A stretch of DNA of 64,000 nucleotides, taken from NCBI GenBank assembly GCA_964019135.1, contig OZ025248.1, positions 32,109,670 through 32,173,669 on the forward strand, in the 5' to 3' direction. The stretch is from Arenicola marina. Its lineage: Eukaryota; Annelida; Polychaeta; Arenicolidae. The position numbers were made by a program, and so were the translations under genes. Numbering within the stretch: the first letter of the stretch is position 1; every line of letters starts with the position of its first letter. Below the pieces are notes generated by a model that saw nothing but the letters and a program-made list of their open reading frames with translations, was not told where the DNA came from and made no database searches. Positions 22,501 to 35,366 of this stretch are shown one piece after another.

Positions 22501-25500
22501 GAAATGGATATACTCCACACATGGGAAGATGAGATGACAAGATGGAAGCGATAAATAATAGTATCAGACGTTTAGGCAAACTGCATGTCGGTTGAACGAA
22601 TCTTTGAGGCGATTTTATTTAATGTGAAACGTAGAAATATCAGAATAGAATAGACAACTTATCAAGGTTAAAATATAGTAAATTATCAGTGACATATCAT
22701 TCAGGATATCCCACCTTGAGAGTATTCTGTAGTTTTCCGCGGTCTCGCACCATTTTAGGCGGAGAGGAGTAGGTGTAGATTTTGATTTCGTCTGCTTCTT
22801 CCTCTTCGTCAGCGTCCTCCCCGTCAGACTCTCTGGCAAGGTCACCAAAGGTCACGAAGTATAATAATAACATAAGTAAAGATTCGGTTAAAATATAAAG
22901 TCAGTTGTGACCAAAGGACATTTCTAGCAATTTATCTCCACAACCTATATACAATTGTTTTGCGAAAGTCATATATCGCTTGAGTAACAATATAGGACAA
23001 AACTACAAGCGGTTTAATTTTGTTCATGAGTATATATGTTGCGCTCACGGAAAAGAACAATATTCAAGAATGGGACATTGATCGGTATCAATTTGGCGTT
23101 GTTTATAACCCGCGAAGCCCACTTCTTTGGTAGTATTTCTTTCTCCTTCGCTTCTCGGATCACATGATAGGCTGGTACTATATAGCCTTACAGGCTGAAG
23201 GTGCCGTTAAGCCCCAGGCATATCAAATCCAATGCCAGGCGGCGGGTCTCCGCGACTTACCGGTATTCCAGTCGTTCATGGGGACCCAGATTCAGCGTCT
23301 GAATGACCTCTGTGAGGGAGTCCTCTGTGTCCTGGGCCGCCGAGTGAGAGTGAGATGTGCTGCGGGAACTCACTTCTGCAACGAGGAGAAGAAACCTGTT
23401 GAGTTTTGGATACGTTTCCCCTGCGGCCAATGCGACACTTCGGCTTAAACTGAGCCACGATAGAGTATTGTGCGTGACAACATAACCATGGCCAATAAGG
23501 ATCTGTGGGTGGTTTGGTATTGATACATCAGGCTTATAGACCAAGACCAAGGCTTCATGGGAGTTCATGGGAGAGAAGACATAAAAGAGTTACGAGACTG
23601 CGAGCGAATGGCTGCCTACTGATGTCAACCAGATGCTTTACGCCACTGTTATATAATGACCTACTCGTAATATTGGAGTAGTACCCCTGGGACTTTATTA
23701 ACCAATGACCACCGCTCTTTATTACCACGTGATCCCTAGATAAGCTGGTACATAAGACGACGCAACCCGTGTGCCGGCCTTCAGACTGCTACAACCACGC
23801 AAGACACAAGTGTTGTATTTTGACTGGAATTAAATAACTCTGTTTAATAAAAGTCTTCGTCTTCAATCACACGACGCAACAACCATCTTTAGCCATAAGA
23901 AATGCACTAGGATACGCCGTCCTTATCACCCACCGGACTCTGACTCAGACCGCGAGTGCCCCTTGGTGGACCCGGCGGCCACCACTTGTCTCATGAACAG
24001 CTCCACCTCCTCCTCGGTGGCCATGATAGACGGCTGGGGCTGGGGCAGGGACTGCTGCAGGTCTGTCCCGGCGGCAGGGTCACCGCTACGTGACCGTGAG
24101 TGCCGCTGGCCCGAGCCTGGGTTGAGGCGGCCGTTGGTTGAAGTCCCACCACCTGAAGCGAAGTTTTGGATACTCGTGTGATTACGCTCTGGGCGGCGCA
24201 TCGAGTGGGGGAAAATGCGCAGTTATTACCTAATTCTTAGGATTTTATTCCGAGAATATATCAGCTGAGATAGTTGAAACAAAATATATTTTAGAAGCGA
24301 CACGCGAAGGAATTTACAAGAAAACACTACTGTGATTAACAGGATTGCTTGCACCTTGAAATCTCTTACAAAAACGTCGCATGCCATAAGGAATAAGTAC
24401 ACAGTGGGTGTAGGTTAAATAATGAGCCACTGTGGCCGACAGATGTGGTAGGCACTACAGGCCATGGCTACACACTCAGGTTGTGTCCGGTGCGCTCCTG
24501 GCCCGCACTCTTCACCCGGGGTTTGCGGCGTCTGCGGTCGACCGACGAGGGTTTGGCGGGAGGGTGGGGCTTGACGAAGGGCACCGGCTCGCCCTGGCCG
24601 TCGGCCCCGTCAGTCCACGTGTGGCTGGTGCGCAGGGACTCTGGCGGTCAACGCAAAGAATGTCGGAGAATGAAATGATGGGTGCTGGCTCTAAGGCCAG
24701 GTGTGCGTACATCAAGGCTAAACGGGACCAATAACCTGCCTGGGAGTCTTAGGTGGCGACTGAGAGTCGGAGAGACACGTGTAATTGCATGCATGTTCAT
24801 GAACTTGCTCTAGTATGAAAATCCTGATAACATTTTCACTGGTGTAGGTTTCAAAATAAACCATAACCGCATTAGTACATGGCTCTGTTGCAACCAAACG
24901 TAAGAACAATCATAACAAGTTATTTGATGGCGTGTTTTAAAGAAAACCTTTACACTTTGCTTGATTTCCTCACAATGTGTCAATACCTTTGTCCACGGTG
25001 AGCTCTGGGTCATCTACCGAGGCCCCAGGGTCTGAATTCTTCCGCTCTCTGTGGGTTGCCTTGGAGCCTGGGGTCGTCCCGGACTGCCTGTCCCTCATTA
25101 GACCCCCCTCCCCCACCGCACCATCCCCCCGGGCGCTGACGGCACTCCGACCGCCAGAGGGCGTATCTGCAACAACGATGCAACTAATTAGTCATTTACT
25201 TTTATGTTTCAAAAATTACTGAAAACATTTATCATGTCATGTTGACTCATTACGTCCCATATACTACACAGTTTATCTTAAGTAGCGTGCAACTTATTAT
25301 GTAAATGTTTTTATGTTGCCCGTCGCCCGAAAGTCCAATAAAGACGCACAAACAATATGAAGGAGTAAAAATAGTGATAAAATGAGGGACATAGGTTACA
25401 AACTATGTAACAGTTAACCGATCGCTACCGGGTTAACCAGAATATAAAACTGGACACATAATATTCATTGCAATCCGTGGTGATATACACTAACCGGCAC

Positions 25501-28500
25501 GTCCGTCGCCTTTAACGTGGCTTTGCGACCCCTTGGCGTGGCGACTGGTCAGGCTCCCCTGTAAGCAACACAGCGTGCACATCTAGGTCTAATCACCATA
25601 TATACAAGAGTCTTTAAAATGAAAAGGGGTCTGTGACGAAACCTCAGAGAATATTGCATTTAACAGGGGTCGAAGCTTCCACAATCATGCTAACAGGTTT
25701 CCTTATTGTGGAAAATCAAGATGAACTCTTTAAAAAGTTATTAAAAGTCATGTTATGGTGTGCAAACACTTCGTTGGTGTTGATTACTACGAATTATGAT
25801 TATATTTTCAGCAGTGTATTTCTGAATGAAGCACAGAACACTATATTGCACCACGACCTAAATTTATGATTAATCAAAAGGGGTTCAATGTAGGTTATAT
25901 AACCAGTGCACTATATTGTTACCACCTCTTTGCCAGATCCCCTCCTTGGCTGCCCCGGCATCTTGGTTCCGAAGGCGATGTGGTATTCGTCCGCAGCCGC
26001 ACTTCTTTTACCGCCACTCGAACTCAAGTCTACAACAGATAAGTCAGGACAAATGGTGGTGACGTCTTCTAGTTAAAGGATTTGACGCCTGATAGCGGTC
26101 GACGAAGCTGACACCAAGTAATGATCGTGGAGGCTTCCATTTGTAAAGATGGCGAAGATGGATGATGGAGGGCTATATAAGGTCAAGGAACATTCTGAAC
26201 AAGTATTATGAAAGCATGTGGGTTTGAACCAGCCGCCGGTAGATTGTTGAATATACTCGACCACGACGGCTCCTGTTTTTATTTTTAAAGAGTAATGGAA
26301 AAGGCTAAATAATAGTAACAGGAATTGATAATAACCTGTTTAAACGTATCTGAACTAATGCTGACATTGCAGCTAGCTCTCATTTTAACATCTCAGATTG
26401 AAATATAACGACATCAACGGATGTCACGGGGGAAGGATCTAGTCAATAAATAGACATTAAAAGAATACTCATACCTAAATCCGAAAATGAGTTGTGTCTG
26501 GCTGTAGTCGCTTCCGACGTCTTTCCTTTGGCCTCAGTATAGTGCACTTTAGTCAAGTTTATTACCTGACAACGAACAAAAACACAACAATAGACACACT
26601 GTTTTTGTACCAAATTGGAGAAAAAATATCTGACTAAATATTCACAAAAGAAACTTTTAACTACTTTTAACTTCAATTATTTAGCCCGTTGCAGGGATAA
26701 GTAATTTGAAATTGCATATATATGATATAGCAGACATGATATAACATCACTCCACATACCCCCGTTATACATATAATACAAAAATGATAGCCACCTGAGT
26801 CGCCTGTGGCACGTCCGGCGCCAATTGACACGACCTTGGAATGCGGTCCACTTCACAGATACTTGCCGTCAGTGGGATGTCATAGACCTCTAAATTGATG
26901 AAAGCAAAAAAGCAGAACTTAATAGATATAGAATGTAACGTCGAAATAGTTTCGGTGACGAAACTTCTTCTTGAACGTTGTACAAACTGCTTAAAATGTA
27001 TGGGGCTAGTATGTTAAACCTAAATGTATAAGTGGAGATTGTAAAACCGAGAAAATCGAGTGACGATGATCCCTGTGTATAGTGTGGCTATAAACACGTG
27101 TGAACAGAGTATTTACTTCATATGTTGGTATAGCATGGAATACAGTTTCAGTTCTCTGAGTCTCTGAGAAACAAGAAATTAGACAGAGATGAGAGGTATT
27201 GTAAGTATTGCGCTAGAATCGGTGAAATCGCTGTAGCAGACGAAAACCATTTTATAATTATTTGCCACTTATATTCTCCAAGAAAAGTCCTTCCATTAAA
27301 TCTCATATCCTACGCGTATTAACTTTATTGATCTGATGTGTAACTTCGACCAAATTGTAATTAAACACTTTGTCCAATTTTCATATGAATTTAGCGTTCA
27401 GAGATACTCAGCTTTAGAAAAGTTGTGACGCATGTATTAATTTGTATATATGTACCATGGGCGTTGCGCCTAAATTACTCCAATAAAATTATTAAATTAT
27501 TAATATACTCTAAGTGCTTCAGTTACAGCCCAAGAACCGGGAACACACATGAGCCAATTAACAGCTCTCTTGCAAACACAGGTTAATTGACAGACCTTGG
27601 TCCGTGGTGGTGTCTGCAGGCTGACACTTCATCGTAAAGATGCGTCGCAGGCGGCAATTGGCGGAGATACAAATGCTGTCGATACACTTGTATGTCTGAC
27701 TGTGCCATGTTTCTCCAACCAGGGAAATCATGTCCAGGCAAAGATTGAGCCACTGCCGGGGTACATAGGCAGAATTTGTAGCAATTCGTATAACCCAGAG
27801 AAGTTTCGGTCTCTCTCAGAAAATCAAAAATAATCCCAAAAGTCACAGACCAAGAAAATTCAAGAACAAGAACAAGAAAATCTGTGATTCTACGACCAAC
27901 ATGAGGATTGGTTTATGCCGCCTCGCCGGTTAGCATATATATATATTTTGTTATAATGGCTGTTTTAACTTTAAAAACAATAGAAAATATGACAAACATG
28001 TTAATACTTACTACAGCTCGCCGAATAAAACCAAGCGGAATCTTGCTATGGAGTGGGTTGGTCTGAGTCTCCTTGTAAGTTGTGGATAACATTACATGTC
28101 TCTTTTGACTTCCATGGTCAGAAACACTGCAATGTACGAGGTCATAATTTGAAATACTGACACAAAAGTGTTTTTTTCCAGTAAAGTTACAGTAATAATT
28201 CGGAAATGAATCATGCACAATTAGGCATGAAACCAATTTGTCCTTAAAAATAATTATATATTGTGCAAGAAAAGGACAAGTTCTTAAATAATAAGGTAAA
28301 TATAAGTCTGATAAACCATGGAAACTACTGTACATCTTAACAGTTCATGTACCGCTACAATTTCAACTAACCCAAGATCCACAGAAAAGTCCTGCCCTTT
28401 AGGAATGGCGACTTGCAAAACTAGAAACCTCTGAGTCAAACCAGCTGCAAAATAAGTGCACAAAATACCAGGTATTAGACTGGTGGGAAATACCAGTATT

Positions 28501-29370
28501 ACAAATTATACATGCATAAAAATAAACATATTTCGAAACGGTTTAATCAATAGTATCCAAACCATATTTAGAGTAATCAATCATATTTGATCAAACTATT
28601 TTGCAATATCATCTGCTAAACATGTCAAAACATAACAGGTAGCAGAAAATTGAACTATATCAATCACCTGATTGCTTGGAGTCCTTTGGCAGATGCATCT
28701 TTGTGGTAATTGTGCTTCCTTCAATAGTGTAAATGAAACTCTTCACTTCTTTGTCAAAGACCTGAAAACATTTAATTGAATCAATAAGTATAAATATTTT
28801 AATTATTTTCTACCCCAAGCCACTTCAAGCTGTACCAGTAATAAATCATATCAACAGGTTGTTTGAAATATGGTGACTAATGCAACTAAAAAATTGGTAT
28901 AACATAAATATAATATATATACTGCTTTGGTTATTAACTCATTTACTAGTACCCAGATATGATTGCCCCCAATGTTCACATGTAGATAATTTTTTACTTT
29001 CATCTGATGTAATGTGGGAAAGCCTGTAAACTTGTAGTATCACATCGCTACTGAGTTAATGGAATAGCTTACTTTCTTAATTCCAGAACCACTCAGTTTC
29101 CAAAAGCTGGTTGGATCTTTGCCTTGAGCACTGAAGACCTCAAAATGAGATCCTCCCTGCAATATGAAATCTTGTATTACAAACCTGGTACCAAGGATAT
29201 ACCTACCGGTACTTGTTGTTGTTTTAATGATGATGTTAGAATATTTTCTTTTACTTAAGGACTAATGTTATAGGTGGGTTCTGATAGATTATGTATTGTT
29301 AAAAAGAACAACCTACACAGCCAAATCAATAGTGTATAGCAATACATACCTGAAAGTCATTCTTGAACAT
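19562..29370 (-). CDS. CFAP20DC: CFAP20 domain-containing protein (CFAP20DC / C3orf67 type)
   Basis: Twenty coding exons, GT-AG and in phase, 917 aa: 29370-29350, 29156-29073, 28761-28668, 28444-28372, 28126-28012, 27752-27596, 26889-26795, 26565-26475, 26029-25923, 25558-25495, 25166-24987, 24640-24476, 24188-23934, 23375-23261, 22832-22715, 22290-21853, 21487-21212, 20992-20910, 20251-20163, 19695-19562. Exons 1-6 (residues 1-182) are a CFAP20/DUF667 domain: [54 protein letters not shown]. The middle is Ser/Gly/Arg/Pro-rich and probably disordered, with an acidic run in exon 15 and a His run in exon 16. The C-terminus is [24 protein letters not shown]20 itself is an inner-junction protein of ciliary doublet microtubules; the role of CFAP20DC is not well defined. 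The first exon codes for only 7 residues but matches the CFAP20 start. The least certain donors are those of exons 9 and 19. Confidence 0.9.
20440..20545 (-). repeat. Possible tRNA-derived SINE head
   Basis: On the minus strand a T-arm-like hairpin GCGGGTTAAAACCCCGC follows an anticodon-arm-like CTGCAGACCAACAGGCTG. This looks like a decayed tRNA-derived head in CFAP20DC intron 18. The A box is weak and no second copy was found. Confidence 0.3.
21715..21845. repeat. 27-bp minisatellite next to CFAP20DC exon 16
   Basis: About five units of 27 bases, ATAAAATGTAACGCATTCAGC-like with GAGATATG. The array lies in intron 16, starting within about 10 bases of the exon 16 donor site (exon end 21853). 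Confidence 0.8.
23647..23881 (+). mobile_element. Candidate solo LTR in CFAP20DC intron 13
   Basis: A 235-base block begins TGTTATATAATGACC and ends CACACGACGCAACA, the TG...CA ends of an LTR. It has a CATAAG-like box near its middle and AATAAA about 35 bases before the end, then CTTCAATCACACGACG. No clear target duplication was found and no partner LTR is in the window. Confidence 0.4.
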
Positions 29371-29821
29371 GATCAATTGGAAGTTAAGTTCCCCAAAAGT
29401 GTGAGAGCAGATCTACAATTTAAGAAAAGTTAAGTAAAAATCAATGCTAAAGGGCTGTAAAGGCAGCAGTATAAGCACGAATTGCACTTACCTAATAAAA
29501 CTTAATAAGGAACAAGCTATCCAGTTGGCAAGGCTGCAGATCCTTTATCTATCAAAATACCCTATAACCTCATTAGACCAGTATTACAATTTTGTAATAA
29601 ACCAGTGATTTTGTACTTAATTTTACATGGTTTTAAGACTTTATTTTTTATTAATTTTTGAGGTGTAGTAATAGATTGGTGCAGGACAGGTATCCAGTTC
29701 ATTTCTTTAAACATTCTATGTGGTCTATATATTATTTTCAATATTTATTTCTCAGTCACTGCCTGGTAGGCCCTTATAGGTAAAAAAGACAAGTCATCCA
29801 TGAAAAGACATTTTTCCGAAA

Positions 29822-29955
29822 GCCATAGATGCTGGTTCAGCTTTATTCTTTGCTGTACATTACTTTATAATACTAAATGATAATTAGGAAGAACAAACTT
29901 CCAATTTAATTAATCGTATATCAACCTAACTGTGTGCATGGGCCAACGGCCAGAC
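29822..29955. repeat. Duplicated segment, copy 1
   Basis: Shares GATAATTAGGAAGAA, AATCGTATATCAACCTAACT and TGTGTGCATGGGCCAA with a diverged copy about 510 bases further on (30345-30480). Upstream of the CFAP20DC start. No coding potential. Confidence 0.6.
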
Positions 29956-30344
29956 CCACCTTCTGTTAGTGTCTTTTCACAAGTGTATCATAGCCTTCCG
30001 TGACTGAGCCAATTCAGAATACAAATCCCCAGCCTTCTGTTAACGACTTGCCGATGCGATAACATAAAACAATGGCTTACTGCTTCTGTAATCTGCATAA
30101 AAGAAGCTGTTATTTGGATTGGCCAGGTATATCCTGGTTAAATGGTCATCAGCCGTTAGGGGTATGGCTTCTCACAATTGCATACGTCATAGAAGTCGGG
30201 GTTGGCCTTAATTGTTGGCTTCCCTTTCACCATTTCAGTTTGATGTTAATGCCTGGTAGGAGTATGGCTTCCCAAGCTACATACATGATATGATGTTAAC
30301 CGAAGCCAAAATTTATTGATGATACCACTTTGGTATCTGGCCTT

Positions 30345-30480
30345 TCTGGCCTGGTCCAGCTTCATTATTTACTTAATATTTGGTAGAGTAATATTGATAA
30401 TTAGGAAGAAAAAACATCTAATTCAACTAATCGTTTATCAACTTAGCTGTGTGCATGGGCCAATATCCAAACCAATTCTA
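30345..30480. repeat. Duplicated segment, copy 2
   Basis: Diverged direct copy of 29822-29955 (ATAATTAGGAAGAA, AATCGTTTATCAACTTAGCT, TGTGTGCATGGGCCAA). Same orientation. Confidence 0.6.
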
Positions 30481-30571
30481 TAGGCGTCTACATGGACTAA
30501 CAACAACTGCGAAAGTATGAACTATATACTTAAGCAAGAAGGTGAATGGAAGCCAAGATCTCTTCTAGAGC

Positions 30572-30949
30572 TCATCGACCTTCTACACCGTGTTGTGGAC
30601 ATACAGTACCAACAGCTTGAATAGAGTCATGTTGGTCTTGGCGACTTCGACCTGTCAGCAGTTTCAGCGATTTGCTGTCCCCATGGAGGTGTGGGCATCT
30701 TGCACCAAAGAACAGCGGGACCACCACATGGCATACTTCATGAAAGCGTTTGAAACTCCCAGACCCCAAGAGCATTTGCTCCACCAAATTATTGGTCACT
30801 GCACCAAATGGAGGCAGAAATCCAAACCAGCGAAAAAGGAAACAAGCTGCAAGGACAAATTCAGTTATGTGATATCGGTGTTTGCGCGAAAACAAGAGAT
30901 AGGCCACAGCTGCATCCAGCTTCAATTGTTTAATGTTTTATATATTTAG
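30572..30949. other. Unassigned overlapping ORFs on both strands
   Basis: A 119-aa plus ORF (30590-30949) and a 117-aa minus ORF (30572-30925) overlap. Neither has a recognisable domain or splice context. The composition is unlike the surrounding AT-rich sequence, so this may be a transposon fragment. No function is assigned. Confidence 0.25.
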
Positions 30950-31344
30950 ATATGTATATGGGCCTTATTTTTTAAGCAATAAGTGAACGCTGGTGAATCA
31001 ATCAAATCTTATATCTATTTTTTTCACAACTTACCCAGTAATTCAGGTATATCAGTGCAACCATGCAACCTACACCTCCTCCTAACAAGCAAACACCCAG
31101 TCTAGGAAAATCTAGATTATCTGAGCACTTTATAAAGAAAAGAAAATCTTGTGGTACTAGGCACAAATTATTTATAGCTGTTTATTATTTATCTAAGCAA
31201 TAACCTCTCATTCTCCTGTCTTTTCGCGAGAATACCGTCTTTTCGCTATAACAGCCGGTGTACGGGCGTAAAGGCCGCGCGATTTCCCCACCCCCTAAAA
31301 AGGTGTGGGGGAGCGCGAGGGGGGGGGGGGGGGGGGGAGGGAAG

Positions 31345-31555
31345 GGGGGCGTGCGTCGGGTAGGCGGGTGCGGCAGGGGATTAGCGGCTGGGCAGATAAG
31401 GCAGAGTCGGGTAGGGGGGCGTGCGTCGGGTAGGCGGGTGCGGCAGGGGATTAGCGGCTGGGCAGATAAGGCAGAGTCGGGTAGGGGGGCGTGCGTCGGG
31501 TAGGCGGGTGCGGCAGGGGATTAGCGGCTGGGCAGATAAGGCAGAGTCGGGTGCG
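31345..31555. repeat. 70-bp GC-rich minisatellite
   Basis: Three copies of a 70-base unit (GGGGGGCGTGCGTCGGGTAG, GCGGGTGCGGCAGGGGATTA, GCGGCTGGGCAGATAAGGCA, GAGTCGGGTA). Preceded by a G run at 31319-31337. Short Gly/Arg ORFs here are repeat translations. Confidence 0.9.
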
Positions 31556-32203
31556 GGGCAGATTCGGCAGACAGACTGCGAAATCGGCCGGGCGAGGGAC
31601 ATCGGCGGCAAAATCAGGTAAGGTAATTGACTCGCTACCGTGCCCCAGTCCCAGACCCCGACACGGAAGCCGATAAGAGACTACAAGTTGCAATTCACAC
31701 CTTGCGTCCGCCGCCACGGTACTTGGCCACAGCACACTGCGTCCACACACATCCCCCTCCGCACACACACACCACCACTCCACTCCCCCCCCCCCCTCCC
31801 ACCACACCCCGTCTTCCTCAACCCCCTAACATCCGCGCGGCCCTTGTGCCATGCGGCCCTTATGCCTGACATTCTAACAGCCTACCCGTCACTGCCAGTG
31901 TCACCAGGTCAATTACTGCTAATATTACCAGCTCAATCACTGCCATTGGTCTAATGCTTATATATACGTAAATTTCATGTTAGAGCTTAACTGCTAAAGG
32001 TTAAACCCCTTTGATTTTAAATTTATTTCTAACCAAGCCTCAAGTTGCCTAATTCAACTTCAAAGTTCAAGGATATTATTTGTCACAGTCACAGGACTAT
32101 TTCCTGGCCCTTTCCTAACCAAAGTCCTTGGCTTATGTTGATGTGGCATTGCCGTTTCTGGTATGCAACTCTTTTAACAGTGGCATTGCCATTGCCCGGG
32201 CAC
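31556..32203. other. Intergenic, C-rich then AT-rich
   Basis: A C-rich tract (31735-31830, with CACACAC and CCCCCC runs) is followed by ordinary AT-rich sequence. No gene is seen. Confidence 0.45.
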
Positions 32204-32212
32204 GATTGCGAC

Positions 32213-32653
32213 TAGCCCTGGTACATGCCTCTCTGACCACGCCCGTAAACGGAGCTAGTGTGAGAGCCATGCTGCTGACACAGCCAGAAAACAAGAAATC
32301 GGCACCGGAAGTCAACAAACGTCGCCTGGCAGCGAGTGCTCACGCTAAGTTTGTTTACTTCTGGCGAGCGGCGGAACATTCAAAATGAAGCGAGAGGTGA
32401 AAAAAATCGCCCGGATTACAAGAAAATACGTTACCAAGCAAAGAAATGAAAGTGCGACGAAAGTCCAAAAAGCTTTAGGAACGTCGTGACGCACATTGGC
32501 GGGTAGGCACTGTATATTTTTTCTGTTATGAACTTCAACTTGAGCCACCGGTCCGCGATTTCTGCCGATTTCTTGTTTTCGGCCGTTTCAGCGGCATGGC
32601 TCTCACACTAGCTCCGTTTACGGGCGTGGTCAGAGAGGCATGTACCAGGGCTA
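32213..32653. mobile_element. MITE with long TIRs and 9-bp target duplication
   Basis: A 441-base element whose ends are inverted copies of about 95 bases starting TAGCCCTGGTACATGCCTCT and continuing CTAGTGTGAGAGCCATGC. It is flanked by a perfect direct repeat GATTGCGAC (32204-32212, 32654-32662). Long TIRs with a 9-base duplication fit a Mutator-like family. No transposase is present; the ORFs at 32128-32388 and 32535-32837 are translations of the arms. Confidence 0.85.
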
Positions 32654-33419
32654 GATTGCGACATGCAATGTCAATGTCAATGATGCATTGACAATTTTCG
32701 GCTTTTTGTAATTTTGGGCAATTGACAAATTCAATGTGTGTCCAGTAACGTGATTGTAAGTATAATGCAGCATTAATTGAACAAGAGATACTTGTCAACT
32801 GTAAGCTTTGACTAGGCTTGACACCAATAATGTGCAAAACATATTGTTATATTGTCAGATGCACAAGGAAACCTACTATTAGAAAATATTCATTGTGTTA
32901 CTCAAAACACAAGACCCTATGTCCGCCATGTTCGTTGCCATTGAAGCCAATCGACCAATCAACAAGCGTGAAAGAAAGCACCTTATTACAGAAAACATGA
33001 ATTGAGTCGATAAGGAGATCTAAAAAATACAAATAACGAAAAGATGAATACACTTGATAAATGACACAGAGTAGGTAACAAATTTACTCTGCTCATGTAA
33101 CAATTTACCACAACGTTATGACTTCCCAAATCTTTTGAAAAAATGTCTTGGACACATATTATTCCATTATACTTGATCCTGTGCAAAATAACTATGTTAT
33201 CAGGCAAAACGGTAGCGATTCCCTAATTTTAATGCCGTAATACACAAGACTGAAGTAGCACCTACTTTCCCATTCAAGACATTTTAAAGCATCTCGGGGA
33301 TAATATTGCTGTATGAGCAACTTTAAATCGTATTGTGAAAAGCTATAGGTGCAAAAAAAGGAGAAAGAATTCAGTCGTTGTTTTAGCTTTGTATTTCGCC
33401 CCCTTTCGAAATAACGATG

Positions 33420-33515
33420 GCCGCTGTGTGCGTGTGGGGCGGGGGAGGGGGGTGGGGGCGGCCTTTATGGACACCCCCGCCCCCCCCCCCCCCCCTGGAT
33501 ACGCCACTTAATAGC
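33420..33515. mobile_element. Remnant of a GGGGCGGATCC-type MITE
   Basis: A G-rich tract followed by C-rich sequence and CCCCCTGGATACGCCACT. The end resembles the inverse of the CAGGGGCGGATCCAGG terminus seen at 7939. Only one end is clear. Confidence 0.35.
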
Positions 33516-34484
33516 TTACATGTATCCCCTAGCTATACTTGATGATGCAGGACAGTTGCAAATTGTATTTTATACAAGTAATAAATAAGTTGTTACATAA
33601 CTGGTTGAAACACCATTATAGTAATTATATATATAATAAAAACCCTGATATTCGGCACTGATGCATTTTCGGAATCAGCACACATTATGGGGGCAGCTAC
33701 AGCAAGGTACGTATGTCATTGTGATACTATATAAGCTTATTTAATTCATTACTTAATTAATTAATGAGGTTGGAATATACCAGTTATCACATTGATCGGA
33801 GTGGCGTAGTACAATTTGTACATTCTGGCCCGTGGACTAGTATATATATATAGATCTATACAAACTAAAACCGTTTTTCAGGTCACACCCAAACAGAGTC
33901 AGACACTACATGAGTACGCTATGACGCAAACTAATCGCCAGAGGACCGTTCTGTACCGCACAGGGCGGTCGTGGCGGTGTGTGATTGGTTAATTTTCTTA
34001 TACAGCTTACCGGTGAGAGGAGACCTTTCGAGACGTGTGGGAAATGATGCTCGTATTCCTCCCTTAGTGGCCTTACAAGTTGTAGTTGCCCTAAATACTA
34101 AGAACGCTGCAATGTAAGTATCTTAGCTATCGTTTGAACGTCAAAGGTGGAAATGTAATTAAGTAAGAAGCATCAGGTAACAATTAAAATAACGTAAGAT
34201 GTGAAGATGTTGGACTCACAATAACTGTTACCTGATATTATTGCGGTAAACCTGGTAAAGCCTACTAAAGCAAAAGGTGGCCCAACTCACCCCCCAACTC
34301 AGTCATAGACATACTCAGAGTCAGATACTGTAGCTAGCCATAAGCCACAGCAGAGGCGCTCAAGTTAGTGTACAAGGCGGAGTTTGTATCAACTAATCTG
34401 AGTGAATGTGCCGGGCACAGGTGCTCAGATCGGGTTATATGATAATGATGCCTGCCTGAGTGCAGGAGGAGGGTATCATTTCAA

Positions 34485-34615
34485 CCCAAGGTGCCTCAAT
34501 CGTGGATGGGTGGGGCGGCTTCACACATGTCACATAAATATGACATCTGGGTGTAGCCAGCTCCCCCCCCCCCCCTCTCACCCCACCTACCCACGATTGA
34601 AGAGCCTGTGTTTCA
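34485..34615. other. Short inverted-repeat unit with C run
   Basis: TCAATCGTGGATGGGTGGGG near the left faces CCCACCTACCCACGATTGA at the right, giving arms of about 25 bases around a 75-base loop with a C run. It may be a small foldback element. No target duplication was found. Confidence 0.45.
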
Positions 34616-35189
34616 ATCGGGCACCTAATCTGGGGCATGTTTCATTCCTTCATCCTTCATCGTCTCTGGAGGTTCCTTGGCCCAATTTAGCCTGTATGTG
34701 CACAAAAGTGGCCTAAAACACCAACATTCCATTCCTGTGTTTCAACGGTTTACACCTATTTTGACCGCTGGACATTTCACCACCAGTGGGTGTAGGGTGT
34801 AAAGTTTGTGTAGTGCATGGTGTTGGGAGTTTGGTGGTTAATGTTTAAGGGGGTATAGTCATGCCCAGGTGAAGAGGGATTTCAATAGCTAGTTATCATT
34901 ATTCAGCTAAAACATGGCAGTTGGGGCGAGCAATGGAAGAGGGTGTCACTAGGTGGTGGCGTCAGCTACATCAGCTAAGCAACATCAGCTCCAGTGGCGG
35001 GAATAGAAGGTTGAGCATACTAGGGTCCGATGAGCCCGCTGCCTCCCTGAAGTAGCGAGACAAGGTCCCATTCCCCAGCCATATATGAGGTCTATACCCC
35101 CTTCCCTGTCACACTTTCACAGTCAAATCATCTAGTCAAGGATCATCTCATTTAGAAAATAACTCTTAAATACAATTCATATAAACAGT

Positions 35190-35366
35190 ATGTGGAAAGA
35201 CATAATTAATATAATCTCTGTTAAAAAGTCAGTATTTATCCTTTTTAAAGAAGACAATGAAATATGCGCTATACTTTTTGAAGCTTTAAATGATGAAGAC
35301 ACAGAACCAATTGTTACTGCATTCGCGCAACATTTCAACCTTTATTTCCTAGAAACCTACCAATAG
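35190..35366 (+). other. 58-aa ORF of unknown origin
   Basis: An ORF opens with MWKDIINIISVKKS and ends ETYQ with TAG reading into the left end of the MITE at 35366. It has Lys/Phe/Glu-rich composition and no recognised domain. A LINE 3' tail lies nearby on the same strand (35740-35915), so it may be a fragment of a non-LTR element. Confidence 0.25.

Noticed and set aside
26795..26889. CFAP20DC exon 7 in the frame reading [16 protein letters not shown]
   Set aside because: The frame reading [16 protein letters not shown] joins in phase with exons 6 and 8 through TTTAG and CAG-GTGG sites, so the other frame was dropped.
30572..30949. 119-aa and 117-aa ORFs on opposite strands as a gene
   Set aside because: No family was recognised on either strand and no splice or UTR context; kept only as an unassigned feature.
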